From Gammaproteobacteria bacterium (GTDB taxonomy: Bacteria > Pseudomonadota > Gammaproteobacteria > Steroidobacterales > Steroidobacteraceae), in contig JANYLH010000006.1 in assembly GCA_025357915.1 (NCBI GenBank), positions 1 to 57,710 of the forward strand: a stretch of 57,710 nucleotides of DNA, given 5' to 3'. The notes beneath the pieces are model-generated. The model had not been told where the DNA came from and did no database searches. It worked only from the letters and a program-made list of their open reading frames with translations. The translations under genes and the position numbers were made by a program. Shown here one piece after another: positions 1 through 7,084 of this stretch (position 1 is its first letter; each line of letters starts with the position of its first letter).

Positions 1-212
1 GGAGCCGCGCCGCGCGACCGCGGTGCCGATGAACAAGTGGCGCGCATTGGCGGGGTCAACCACGACCGCAGCGATCGAGCGGTAGGCCGCGACACTGAAG
101 CTACCCGGTACGAGACTCCAGCTCGAACCACCGTCGGTGGACTTGTAGAGGCCGAGTCCGGCCTCCGAGTCGCTCGAGCCGTTGGGCTCGCCGGTACCGG
201 CATAGAGCGTTT
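1..212 (-). pseudogene. Inverted 5' fragment of the BNR-repeat gene
   Basis: On the minus strand this stretch is open and encodes about 70 residues of Asp-box propeller sequence, with one clear Asp-box (STDGGSSW). It ends in the same residues that begin the plus-strand gene at 213. It is the natural upstream piece of that gene in the wrong orientation. It has no start or stop of its own here and should not be counted as a separate gene. Restoring the order, reverse complement of 85-212 followed by 213 onward, gives a continuous frame. Confidence 0.8.
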
Positions 213-296
213 TACCGCTCGATCGCTGCGGTCGTGGTTGACCCCGCCAATGCGCGCCACTTGTTCATCGGCACCGCGGTCGCGCGGCGCGGCTCC
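1..296. repeat. 84-bp perfect inverted repeat flanking a 128-bp loop
   Basis: Bases 1-84 are the exact reverse complement of 213-296, with the pairing breaking at 85/212. Read on the minus strand from 212 to 1, the sequence encodes a smooth BNR-repeat peptide containing LYAGTGEPNG, YKSTDGGSSW and SVAAYRSIAAVVVDP. The last part is repeated on the plus strand from 213 onward. The minus-strand reading therefore supplies the missing upstream part of the plus-strand gene at 234-2255. The simplest explanation is a fold-back chimera at a contig end, as seen with multiple-displacement amplification or misassembly. A real invertible segment is the alternative and cannot be excluded because the window starts inside the left arm. 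Confidence 0.93.
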
Positions 297-2255
297 TCGT
301 CTTCCAACGGTGGCCGCTTCACCCCTCCCAACGCGCCGCTGGTCGGCCTGTACGAGTCGGTGGACGGCGGTGCGAGCTTCACGCTCGCATTCAGCCAGCC
401 GTCGGACGCCGTGAATCCAGCCACACCCAACGGCAGCGATTTCTTCCGCGGCGGCGTGACCAGGATTGCGGCCACGCGGCTCGGGCTCGGCTCGAGCGAC
501 CCGACGCGGATCTATTTCTCGGTCATGGACTACGGCATGTACCGCTCGGCACAGGGCGGCGGCTACGAACAGGTGTTCGCGAGCGCGGGTGGCGGCCTCC
601 TCGCCAACTCCGCCGGTTCCCGCACCGAGTTCGCACTGGCCCCGCTTCCCAACGGGAAGCTGCGCATTTATCTTGGCGACACGGACGGCGGCCCTGCCTT
701 GCTGTATCGCACCGATGACGCGAACGCCACCGTACCGGCCTGGACGTTGCTGTCGGATCCGATCAAGGGCTCCACCGGGTTCGCTTCCTATAACTACTGT
801 GGTGGCCAGTGCTCGTATGACATGCCGGTGGCTTCGCCCGAGGGCGCGCCCGACGTGGTGTGGATCGGCGGCCAGATGCAATACGGCGAGATCTTTACCG
901 CAACTCCGCCTTCGAACGGCAGGACCGTGCAGCGCTCGACCAACGGCGGCCTGAGCTTCACGGACATGACCAACGACACGCAGCAGCCGCCGATCGGCAT
1001 GCACCCGGACCAGCACGCGATCGCGTTCGTACCGGGCACTCCTAACATCGCCATCCTCGGCTCCGACGGCGGCGTGGTGCGTACCGACGGCGTATACGTC
1101 AACGCTTCGGCCGACTGCGCCAACCGCGGCATTGCGGGCGTTGATCTTACGGATTGCCAGAACTGGCTGGCCGCGATCCCGCGCGAGATCATCAGCACCA
1201 TGAATGGCGGACTCTCGACGCTGCAGTTCCAGAGCGTGTCGATCAATCCGAAGGATCCGGCCAACGACATCATTGGCGGCACGCAGGACAACGGCACCTG
1301 GGCGTACAACGGCCGCACCGGCGCCTGGTTCGAGTCGGTCGGCGGCGACGGCGGCAACTCCGGCATCAATGCCGTGACGCCGAACGCACGCATGCATTCC
1401 TACTTCGGCCCGCAGCTCGACGTAAACTACCGCGGCACTGATCCGCTCGGCTGGAACTGGGTCTCCGACCCGCTCGGTTACGAGGCGGCGTCGTTCTATG
1501 TGCCGGTACTCGCCGACCCGGTGCTCAACGGAACCTTCTTCGTCGGTCAGCAGCGCGTCTGGCGCACGCTCGACAATGGCGGCGAGCAGGCCTATCTCGA
1601 GCAACATTGCAACGAGTTCTTCGGCGACTTCACCGTGCAATGCGGCGACTGGGAACCCCTGGGCGCCGACACGCTCACCGGTGCTGCGTTCGGCGCCGAC
1701 AAGAGCGGGTCCTACCTGGTGGCAATGGCGCGCGCAACGAAGGCCGGCGCGCCGCTGTGGGCGGGCACGCGCCGTGGCCGCCTGTTCGTGTCCACGAACG
1801 CGGACGCGGTCGATTCAACCACGGTGGCGTTTAGCCGCGTGGACACCGCGGCCCAGCCGCGGCGCTTCATCAGCGGCATTGCGGTGGACCCGAAGAATCC
1901 GCTGCACGCTTTCGTGTCCTTCTCGGGCTATGACGCGTACACGCCGACCACCCCGGGCCACGTGTTCGAGGTGACGGTCGATGCCGGCACGCTGGTCGCG
2001 ACCTGGCGGGACCTGAGCGCCAACATCGGTGATCAACCGGTCACGGGCGTCGCCTACGATGCGGCCACCGGCCGCGTCTTTGCGGCGACCGACTTCGGCG
2101 TAATAGTGCGGAGCTCGTCGGGTCAGTGGGCCCCGGCCGCCTCGCGCCTGCCGCCCGTCGCGGTGTACGGCATTGCCCTCGATGCGAAATCCGGCCTGCT
2201 GTACGCGGCCACCCATGGCCGTGGCGTCTGGCGCCTCGCGCTGCGCGGCGACTGA
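234..2255 (+). CDS. BNR/Asp-box beta-propeller protein, 5' part missing
   Basis: A partial protein of at least 673 residues, probably a secreted or surface multi-bladed propeller of the sialidase/VPS10-like BNR superfamily. Asp-box motifs of the form S-x-D/N-x-G-x-x-F/W recur, for example SVDGGASF near residue 43 and STNGGLSF near residue 235. The C-terminus ends in a typical last blade (THGRGVWRLALRGD). Substrate or ligand cannot be read from sequence. Enzymatic sialidase activity is not implied, since many such proteins only bind. The GTG at 234 is merely the first in-frame start after the inverted repeat. The true N-terminus, including any signal peptide, lies outside, and codons from 213 already belong to the gene. 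It is convergent with the next gene across a strong hairpin. Confidence 0.75.
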   Translation: MVDPANARHLFIGTAVARRGSSSSNGGRFTPPNAPLVGLYESVDGGASFTLAFSQPSDAVNPATPNGSDFFRGGVTRIAATRLGLGSSDPTRIYFSVMDYGMYRSAQGGGYEQVFASAGGGLLANSAGSRTEFALAPLPNGKLRIYLGDTDGGPALLYRTDDANATVPAWTLLSDPIKGSTGFASYNYCGGQCSYDMPVASPEGAPDVVWIGGQMQYGEIFTATPPSNGRTVQRSTNGGLSFTDMTNDTQQPPIGMHPDQHAIAFVPGTPNIAILGSDGGVVRTDGVYVNASADCANRGIAGVDLTDCQNWLAAIPREIISTMNGGLSTLQFQSVSINPKDPANDIIGGTQDNGTWAYNGRTGAWFESVGGDGGNSGINAVTPNARMHSYFGPQLDVNYRGTDPLGWNWVSDPLGYEAASFYVPVLADPVLNGTFFVGQQRVWRTLDNGGEQAYLEQHCNEFFGDFTVQCGDWEPLGADTLTGAAFGADKSGSYLVAMARATKAGAPLWAGTRRGRLFVSTNADAVDSTTVAFSRVDTAAQPRRFISGIAVDPKNPLHAFVSFSGYDAYTPTTPGHVFEVTVDAGTLVATWRDLSANIGDQPVTGVAYDAATGRVFAATDFGVIVRSSSGQWAPAASRLPPVAVYGIALDAKSGLLYAATHGRGVWRLALRGD

Positions 2256-2268
2256 GTCGATTCGAGCT

Positions 2269-2297
2269 GGCGCCCGGCGCATGACGCGCCGGGCGCC
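2269..2297. terminator. Bidirectional hairpin between convergent genes
   Basis: A perfect 12-bp GC-rich stem (GGCGCCCGGCGC at 2269-2280 pairing with 2286-2297) with a five-base loop ATGAC sits 14 bases after the BNR gene stop and 7 bases before the stop of the opposing gene. There is no T-tract on either strand. It could act as a terminator or mRNA 3'-end stabiliser for both convergent transcripts. Confidence 0.6.
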
Positions 2298-2303
2298 GGG
2301 CGG

Positions 2304-2606
2304 TTACTGGTCGGCTTTCTCGGGCGCCTGCGCCTGCTCGGTCGGTTTGGACCTTTGCTTCTTGTCTTTCGCGCCCTGCTCGCAGCTGCCCGGGTGCAGA
2401 CGGCAGCTATTCATTCGCCGCTTCGCGAGCGCCGCCTTCTCGGCATCTGAAAGCTTGTGATCAAAGTAAGGCTTGGCGTGCCGGTCGGCTTCTGCCGCGG
2501 ACGCCGCCGACGGTCGCGGCTCGTCGCCGGCCATCGCCTGGCCCGCACTCAGCAACAGCAGGCACGCCACCCACTGGGTCAGCGAACCGCGGATCGGATT
2601 AATCAT
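2304..2606 (-). CDS. Small exported charged hypothetical protein
   Basis: A 100-residue protein of unknown function. Residues 1-26 form a signal peptide (basic start, hydrophobic VACLLLLSAG, cleavage after AMA). The mature part is rich in Ala, Lys, Glu and Gln, contains two cysteines (Cys68, Cys75) and ends in a Lys/Gln/Pro-rich tail. The start was chosen because AGGAG lies about nine bases upstream of ATG at 2606 and because it places the signal peptide at the N-terminus. Upstream in-frame codons give no sensible sequence. It stands alone, convergent with the BNR gene. The short size and tail are compatible with a periplasmic accessory protein, but no family was recognised. Confidence 0.7.
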   Translation of the reverse strand: MINPIRGSLTQWVACLLLLSAGQAMAGDEPRPSAASAAEADRHAKPYFDHKLSDAEKAALAKRRMNSCRLHPGSCEQGAKDKKQRSKPTEQAQAPEKADQ

Positions 2607-2648
2607 CACGTCACTCCTAACGGGGGTCCGGTTCCCGCACCTTATTTT

Positions 2649-2808
2649 GACAGTTTCTGTCGCGGCGGAGTTCCCGACCCCGGGAGGCCCGCAGCCAGCT
2701 GCCGCAGCTCCTCGATCAGGCGGCAGCCGGAAAAGCAACGGTCATCACACGGCACGGTAGGCCGGTTGCGGCAATCGTATCGTTCGACACTTATTTTGCC
2801 AGCTTGAG
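2649..2808 (+). pseudogene. Phd/YefM-type antitoxin remnant
   Basis: The frame running through about 2681-2808 encodes EARSQLPQLLDQA followed by TVITRHGRPVAAIVS, the hallmark N-terminal DNA-binding region of Phd/YefM antitoxins. The expected start, TTG-ACA-GTT at 2648 giving MTVSVA, is in another frame. About 20 bases (near 2666-2684) interrupt what would otherwise read MTVSVA-EARSQL. The C-terminal, toxin-binding part is missing: after VSFDTYFASL the sequence runs into the toxin remnant in a different frame. This is a decayed antitoxin. The family assignment rests on the motif and on the PIN-domain remnant just downstream. Confidence 0.65.
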
Positions 2809-3222
2809 GGACACCTCCAGTACGCCGCACGGTTTCGAGCGGTTTTCGAGGCTCACGCCGCCGGAAAGGTATTGTGCACCACGACCACGATCACGCTTGC
2901 GGAAGTACTGACCGGACCATTGCCGGCAGGCAATGAGGCACTCGCCCGAAGCTACCGCGGCCTGCTCCAGTCCTGGCAGCTTATCGATCTGGATACCGAC
3001 ATCGCCGAGACGGCTACGCGGCTAAGGGCAACGCTGCGCCGCAAGCTCCCCGATGCGGTGCAGACGGCAAGCGCGCTGGCTGTCGGAGCGGCCGCGCTTG
3101 TCACTCACGATCGGAATTTTTCGAGAATGACGGGGCTGCAGGACTTTTTCTTACAGCGCATCGCCAGCGGTAGCCGGCACGGCAAATATAGGGATATTAT
3201 TCATATTATTTATATCTTGTAA
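2809..3222 (+). pseudogene. PIN-domain (VapC-like) toxin remnant
   Basis: From about 2815 the frame encodes YAARFRAVFEAHAAGK, then TITLAEVLTGPL and, near the end, LPDAVQTASALAV and LVTHDRNFSR. This is the usual order of a PIN ribonuclease, with the middle acidic residue (Glu in LAEV) and the C-terminal acidic residues present. The N-terminal block with the first catalytic Asp is absent. The only available start is a TTG at 2872, inside the fold. Loss of the N-terminus together with the antitoxin C-terminus suggests one deletion across the antitoxin/toxin junction. The reading frame also runs past the usual end into AT-rich sequence. An active toxin is unlikely. Confidence 0.65.
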
Positions 3223-3258
3223 TTTTACTAATTTTGGTAATTTTACTATAATTCTGCC
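3219..3258 (+). promoter_or_regulatory. AT-rich promoter with direct repeats, probably leaderless
   Basis: A perfect TATAAT (3247-3252) lies 17 bases after TTTACT (3224-3229), a 4/6 match to the -35 consensus. The ATG of the next gene (3259) is only six bases past the -10, so transcription should start at or next to the start codon, giving a leaderless mRNA; no Shine-Dalgarno is present. The 12-mer GTAATTTTACTA occurs at 3219-3230 and 3237-3248, 18 bases apart, covering the -35 and touching the -10. This looks like a tandem operator. The surrounding 70 bases are far more AT-rich than the rest of the window. Confidence 0.6.
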
Positions 3259-4449
3259 ATGAATCCCGTCACCAACCCCTATGCACCGGGAGCCGGCGCG
3301 CCACCGCCCGAACTGGCCGGGCGCGATGCGCTGCGCGAGACGGTGCGAATTGCCATCGCGCGCGTGCGGCGGGGCCTCTCCACCAAGAGCCTCCTGATGG
3401 TGGGCCTCCGTGGCGTCGGCAAGACGGTCCTCCTCGATCGCATGCGCGACGATGCTGAAGCCTCCGGTATTCACACCGTGCGCATCGAAGCTCCGGAAGG
3501 CCGCTCGCTTCCCGCGCTCCTCGCGCCGGAGGTGCGCCTTGCATTGCTCCGCCTGAGTCGCAACGAAAAATCCAAAGACACGGCGCAGCGGGCGCTGCGG
3601 GCGCTCGCCGGGTTCGCCAAGGCATTGAAGGTGAAATATCACGATATCGAAGTCGGATTCGATTTTGAGCCAGAACCCGGTCTCGCCGATAACGGTGATC
3701 TGGAGCACGATCTGCAATCCCTGTTTGAAGCGGTCGGTGCGGCGGCACAACGCGCGGAGACTGCGCTGGTACTATTCGTCGACGAACTACAGTACGTGCC
3801 AGAGCCTGAGCTCGCCGTACTCATCACCGCACTCCATCGCTGTGCCCAGCGGCGCCTCCCCATCACGCTGGTGGGCGCCGGGCTCCCGCAGCTGCGCGGG
3901 CAGATGGGTAACGCCAAGTCTTATGCAGAGCGCCTGTTTGAATTCCCTGAAATCGGACCGCTGACGCCCGGGGAAGCGAGCCAGGCGATTCGCAAGCCCG
4001 CTGCCGATCTGAATGTGTTGTACGAAGACGCCGCCGTCAGCCACATTCTCGCGGCCACGCACTGCTATCCGTATTTTCTGCAGGAATGGGGCAAGCACAG
4101 CTGGGACACGGCGGAGCGATCACCCATCACGCTCATCGACACCCAGGTCGCCTCGCAATCCGCACTGGCCGCACTCGATGAGAGTTTCTTCCGCGTCCGC
4201 TTCGATCGCCTCACGCCTACTGAAAAGAAGTACATCCGCGCGATGGCTGAACTGGGTCCCGGACCTCACCGCTCCGGCGACATCGCCGCGGCGCTGGATC
4301 GCCCGGTCAGCTCACTCGGCCCGACACGCAGTCAGCTTATTGCTAAAGGCATGATCTGGAGCCCCAACCACGGCGACACCGCCTTCACGGTGCCTCTGTT
4401 CGACGAGTTCATGCGCCGCATCTGGCCCGACGACTCCTGGACGAGCTAG
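3259..4449 (+). CDS. AAA ATPase with C-terminal winged helix
   Basis: A 396-residue STAND/ORC-like AAA ATPase. Walker A is GLRGVGKT (residues 49-56) and Walker B is LVLFVDEL (170-177), followed by a sensor-like LVGAGLP stretch. The last 80 residues resemble a winged helix (LTPTEKKYIRAMAELG, then GDIAAALDRPVSSLGP), so the protein may bind DNA. Proteins of this kind are common, often on mobile or defence-associated DNA, and their role is not defined. It follows the decayed toxin-antitoxin module and has its own AT-rich, apparently leaderless promoter, which fits horizontal acquisition. Autoregulation through the tandem repeats in the promoter is plausible but inferred. It ends four bases before the opposing feo operon. 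Confidence 0.75.
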   Translation: MNPVTNPYAPGAGAPPPELAGRDALRETVRIAIARVRRGLSTKSLLMVGLRGVGKTVLLDRMRDDAEASGIHTVRIEAPEGRSLPALLAPEVRLALLRLSRNEKSKDTAQRALRALAGFAKALKVKYHDIEVGFDFEPEPGLADNGDLEHDLQSLFEAVGAAAQRAETALVLFVDELQYVPEPELAVLITALHRCAQRRLPITLVGAGLPQLRGQMGNAKSYAERLFEFPEIGPLTPGEASQAIRKPAADLNVLYEDAAVSHILAATHCYPYFLQEWGKHSWDTAERSPITLIDTQVASQSALAALDESFFRVRFDRLTPTEKKYIRAMAELGPGPHRSGDIAAALDRPVSSLGPTRSQLIAKGMIWSPNHGDTAFTVPLFDEFMRRIWPDDSWTS

Positions 4450-4453
4450 TCAG

Positions 4454-4636
4454 TCAATGGCAACCGCCGTCGTCTTTCCCGCACCCGCACGGCCCCGCTA
4501 CGCCTTTGACGCCGCCGGCATTCGCGCCGGCGACCGGGCCCGCGGCTTTGCGCCGCCAGCGCCGCGGGCCCAGCACGCGCGCCGCATAAACCGCGGCGCC
4601 AATCACGATTGCGGCGACAACGATTTGCTGCCACAT
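4454..4636 (-). CDS. FeoB-associated Cys-rich membrane protein
   Basis: A 60-residue protein: one N-terminal membrane helix (QQIVVAAIVIGAAVYAARV), a basic linker, and a Cys-rich end (PCGCGKDDGGCH). This matches the small FeoB-associated Cys-rich family that occupies the FeoC position in many feo operons and is thought to support ferrous iron uptake at the inner membrane. It begins four bases after the stop of the FeoB C-terminal part, so it is surely in the same transcript. The start at 4636 places the helix at the N-terminus. An upstream in-frame start would add residues overlapping feoB. Confidence 0.75.
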   Translation of the reverse strand: MWQQIVVAAIVIGAAVYAARVLGPRRWRRKAAGPVAGANAGGVKGVAGPCGCGKDDGGCH

Positions 4637-4640
4637 GGCT

Positions 4641-5255
4641 CTAAGCCCCCACTGCAAACGCGCTGGCGATCTGAAATGTAGCGAACGACGCCGCGTAGGC
4701 CATGGCAAAGAGATACCCAGCCATGATCAGGGGATAGCGCCAGGAATTGGTCTCGCGGCGCACGGTCGCCAGCGTCGACAGACACTGCGGCGCGAACACG
4801 TACCAGGCGAGCAGCGAGAGCGCGGTCGGCAGGCTCCAGCTCGCGGCCAGCATCGGCCGCAGCGCCTGGTCGAGGTGGTCGGCGCTGCCGGAGAGCGCGT
4901 AGACCGTGCCCAGCGCGCCGACCGCCACTTCGCGCGCCGCGAGCCCGGGTACCAGGGCCACGCAAATCTGCCAGTTGAAGCCGAGCGGCGCGAATATCGT
5001 CTGCAGGGCGTGCCCCAGCATGCCGGCGAAGCTGTACTGGATCGCGGGCCCCGTGGCGCCCGGCGGTGCTCCGGGGAAACTGGCCAGGAACCACAACACA
5101 ATCATCAGCGAGAGAATGATCGTGCCGACGCGCGTGATGAAGATCATCGTACGCTCGTAAAGACCCAACGCCAGGTTACGCAGATTCGGCCAGTGGTACT
5201 CGGGCAACTCGAGCATCAGCGGATGGTAGCCCGCGCGCAGCGTGACGCGCTTCAT
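4641..5255 (-). CDS. feoB: Ferrous iron transporter B, C-terminal part
   Basis: This encodes 204 residues matching the C-terminal third of FeoB. It begins with MKRVTLRAGYHPLMLELPEY, the cytoplasmic loop that normally leads into the second gate domain. Membrane helices follow (IFITRVGTIILSLMIVLWFL), then the conserved gate motif GLAAREVAVGALGTVYAL and two final helices. Its ATG overlaps the TGA of the upstream part as ATGA. FeoB is normally one polypeptide of about 750 residues. Here the two pieces sum to about 650 and join without a missing domain, so either this is a natural two-subunit FeoB made by coupled translation or a single indel broke the gene. Function: GTP-dependent Fe2+ import through the inner membrane. 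Confidence 0.8.
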   Translation of the reverse strand: MKRVTLRAGYHPLMLELPEYHWPNLRNLALGLYERTMIFITRVGTIILSLMIVLWFLASFPGAPPGATGPAIQYSFAGMLGHALQTIFAPLGFNWQICVALVPGLAAREVAVGALGTVYALSGSADHLDQALRPMLAASWSLPTALSLLAWYVFAPQCLSTLATVRRETNSWRYPLIMAGYLFAMAYAASFATFQIASAFAVGA

Positions 5256-6601
5256 GTGAAGGCGACGACCACCGCCCCGAGCACGCCAACGATATACAGT
5301 CCGAACAGCACCAGCCCGCGCAGCGAAAACCAGCCGATCGAGCGCTCCTTGATGAACGCGCCGATGATCAGCGCGTACACCGGGAGTCGCGCCGAGCAGG
5401 TCATGAGCGGCGCGAGCAAAATGGTGGCGATGCGATCGCGCAGGTTCGGAATGGTGCGCGTCGCCATGATGCCCGGGATCGCGCAGGCATATGAAGACAG
5501 CAACGGGATGAACGAGCGGCCCGAAAGCCCGATGCTGCCCATCAGGCGATCGAGCAGGAAGGCCGCGCGCGGCAGATAGCCGCTGTCCTCGAGCAGCAGG
5601 ATGAAGAAGAACAGGATCAGGATCTGCGGCAGGAACACCAGCACGCTTCCTGCGCCCTTGATCACCCCGTCCACGAGCAGGCTCTGCAGCGCGCCGGCCG
5701 GCATCACGTGACTCACCCACTGGCCCAGCGCGCTCATCGCGGTGTTGATCCACTCCATCGGTACGGCGGCCCAGGTGAACACCGCCTGGAACACAGCGAA
5801 CAGCAGCACCGCGAGCAACATCGGGCCCGCGATCGGGTTCATCACCACGGCATCGAGCCGCGCGAGCGCGCGGGCGCGGAGCGGCTCGACGTAGTCGGCG
5901 GCACGCAGGATCCGGCGTGCTTCGCGCTGCGTGGCCTCGATCTCGGCCGAAGTCTGGGCCGGAACCACCACGGGCGTAACCACGGGCGGCGGCGGAACAA
6001 GCTGGAGCGCCACGGTGAGGTCCGCTTCATGGATGCGCCGCGCGGCGGCGCGCTCTACCTCGAGCGAGGCGCACAGTGCATCGATCGCGGCAATCAGGTC
6101 ACGCGCACCCGCCGGGTGCACGGCGATCGTCTGCACCACCGGTACGCCCAGTTCTGATTCGAGGCGGGTGCGGTTGAGCTTGTAGCCGCGGTCGCTTGCC
6201 AGGTCGCTCATGTTCAGCGCCACGATTACCGGTCGCCCCACGCGCGCGAGCTCGAGCACCAGGCGGAGCGACAGGCGCAGGTTGGTGGCGTCGACAACGC
6301 AGACGATGAGGTCGGGCGCGGGCTCGCCGCTGAGCCTGCCGATAATGGCGTCACGCGTGATGGCCTCGTCCAGCGTTGCCGGCACCAGGCTGTAGGTGCC
6401 CGGCAGGTCGATCAGCTGGTAGTGTCGCGCCTGCGTTGGACCGGTGAACCGGCCTTCCTTGCGCTCGACGGTTACGCCCGGATAGTTCGCCACCTTCTGG
6501 CGGCTACCGGTCAGGCGGTTGAAAAGCGCGGTCTTGCCGCAGTTGGGCACCCCCACGAGCGCTACGCGGAAATTCGCGGCGGGCAGGGCTTGCGCGTTCA
6601 T
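5252..6601 (-). CDS. feoB: Ferrous iron transporter B, GTPase and first gate part
   Basis: This encodes 449 residues. The N-terminal G domain has G1 GVPNCGKT (17-24), G2 around PGVTVE (41-46), G3 DLPG (65-68) and G4 NMSD (130-133). The G-protein-coupled helical domain follows, then membrane helices and the first gate motif (GLSGRSFIPLLSSYACAIPG). It ends at VVVAFT with a TGA inside the loop where intact FeoB continues. The rest of the protein is encoded in the overlapping downstream ORF. The start ATG at 6601 overlaps the feoA stop, giving tight coupling. It acts at the inner membrane in Fe2+ uptake. Confidence 0.88.
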   Translation of the reverse strand: MNAQALPAANFRVALVGVPNCGKTALFNRLTGSRQKVANYPGVTVERKEGRFTGPTQARHYQLIDLPGTYSLVPATLDEAITRDAIIGRLSGEPAPDLIVCVVDATNLRLSLRLVLELARVGRPVIVALNMSDLASDRGYKLNRTRLESELGVPVVQTIAVHPAGARDLIAAIDALCASLEVERAAARRIHEADLTVALQLVPPPPVVTPVVVPAQTSAEIEATQREARRILRAADYVEPLRARALARLDAVVMNPIAGPMLLAVLLFAVFQAVFTWAAVPMEWINTAMSALGQWVSHVMPAGALQSLLVDGVIKGAGSVLVFLPQILILFFFILLLEDSGYLPRAAFLLDRLMGSIGLSGRSFIPLLSSYACAIPGIMATRTIPNLRDRIATILLAPLMTCSARLPVYALIIGAFIKERSIGWFSLRGLVLFGLYIVGVLGAVVVAFT

Positions 6602-6900
6602 GGTGCGTCGACCCGGACCAGCACGGCGCGCGCTTCGCGGCGGCGCAGGGCAAACACGGTCGAGCCCACGCGCACCGCCATCGGATCGCCGCCGGGCCAG
6701 ACTTCCTCGATGATCTGGATGGGCTCGCCGGGCACGAAGCCGATTTCTATGAGCCGCCGCCCGATGGTGGCACCCGTTTCATCGCCGACTATGCCGGCGT
6801 CCCCCTCGAGCACCTGCGCGACGACGCCTCGGGCCCCCTTGCGCAGGGTAGCCAGGGGAACCGTCACAGCGGCGTGCCCGGGGTCCAACGGGGAGTTCAT
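6598..6900 (-). CDS. feoA: FeoA, SH3-like partner of FeoB
   Basis: A 100-residue FeoA. The core has the family pattern GATIGRRLIEIGFVPGEPIQII followed by VRVGSTVFALRRREARAV, an SH3-like fold that binds FeoB on the cytoplasmic side and is needed for ferrous iron uptake. The protein is about 20 residues longer than the usual 75-80 because of an N-terminal extension. ATG at 6900 is preceded by TAGGAGCCC, a good ribosome site. Its stop overlaps the feoB start. It is the first gene of the operon feoA-feoB(N)-feoB(C)-Cys-rich protein. Confidence 0.9.
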   Translation of the reverse strand: MNSPLDPGHAAVTVPLATLRKGARGVVAQVLEGDAGIVGDETGATIGRRLIEIGFVPGEPIQIIEEVWPGGDPMAVRVGSTVFALRRREARAVLVRVDAP

Positions 6901-6912
6901 GGGCTCCTAAAT

Positions 6913-6931
6913 GCTAATGAGAATGACTCGC
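6913..6931. promoter_or_regulatory. Fur-box-like site upstream of feoA
   Basis: The 19-mer GCTAATGAGAATGACTCGC matches the classical Fur consensus GATAATGATAATCATTATC at 13 of 19 positions, including the TAATGA half. It lies 12-30 bases upstream of the feoA start, where bound Fur with Fe2+ would block transcription. Iron repression of feo operons is well known in proteobacteria. The site here is a sequence match only. Confidence 0.6.
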
Positions 6932-7023
6932 ATCTGAAGCATAGTCCATTGACCGTCTGGAAGCTACAGGGGAAAACACGATGAGTTCCCGGATTTCAGA
7001 GCTCCCGCGCGGTTCACAGCCGG

Positions 7024-7035
7024 TTCAGGCCTGAA
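7024..7035. other. 12-bp perfect palindrome in an intergenic region
   Basis: TTCAGGCCTGAA is a perfect palindrome 50 bases upstream of the glycine-zipper gene start, just before TAGATTAG, a possible -10. It could be an operator for that gene. The stretch 6932-7084 contains nothing else that I recognise. Confidence 0.3.
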
Positions 7036-7084
7036 GGCGTAGATTAGTACCCCTACGGTACCGAACTGCCCCTGGAGCCCCGCC

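Noticed and set aside
37-414. An open frame on the plus strand over the inverted repeat
   Set aside because: It arises from reading the inverted segment and has no propeller sequence; the coding signal is on the minus strand for 1-212 and in another plus frame after 213.
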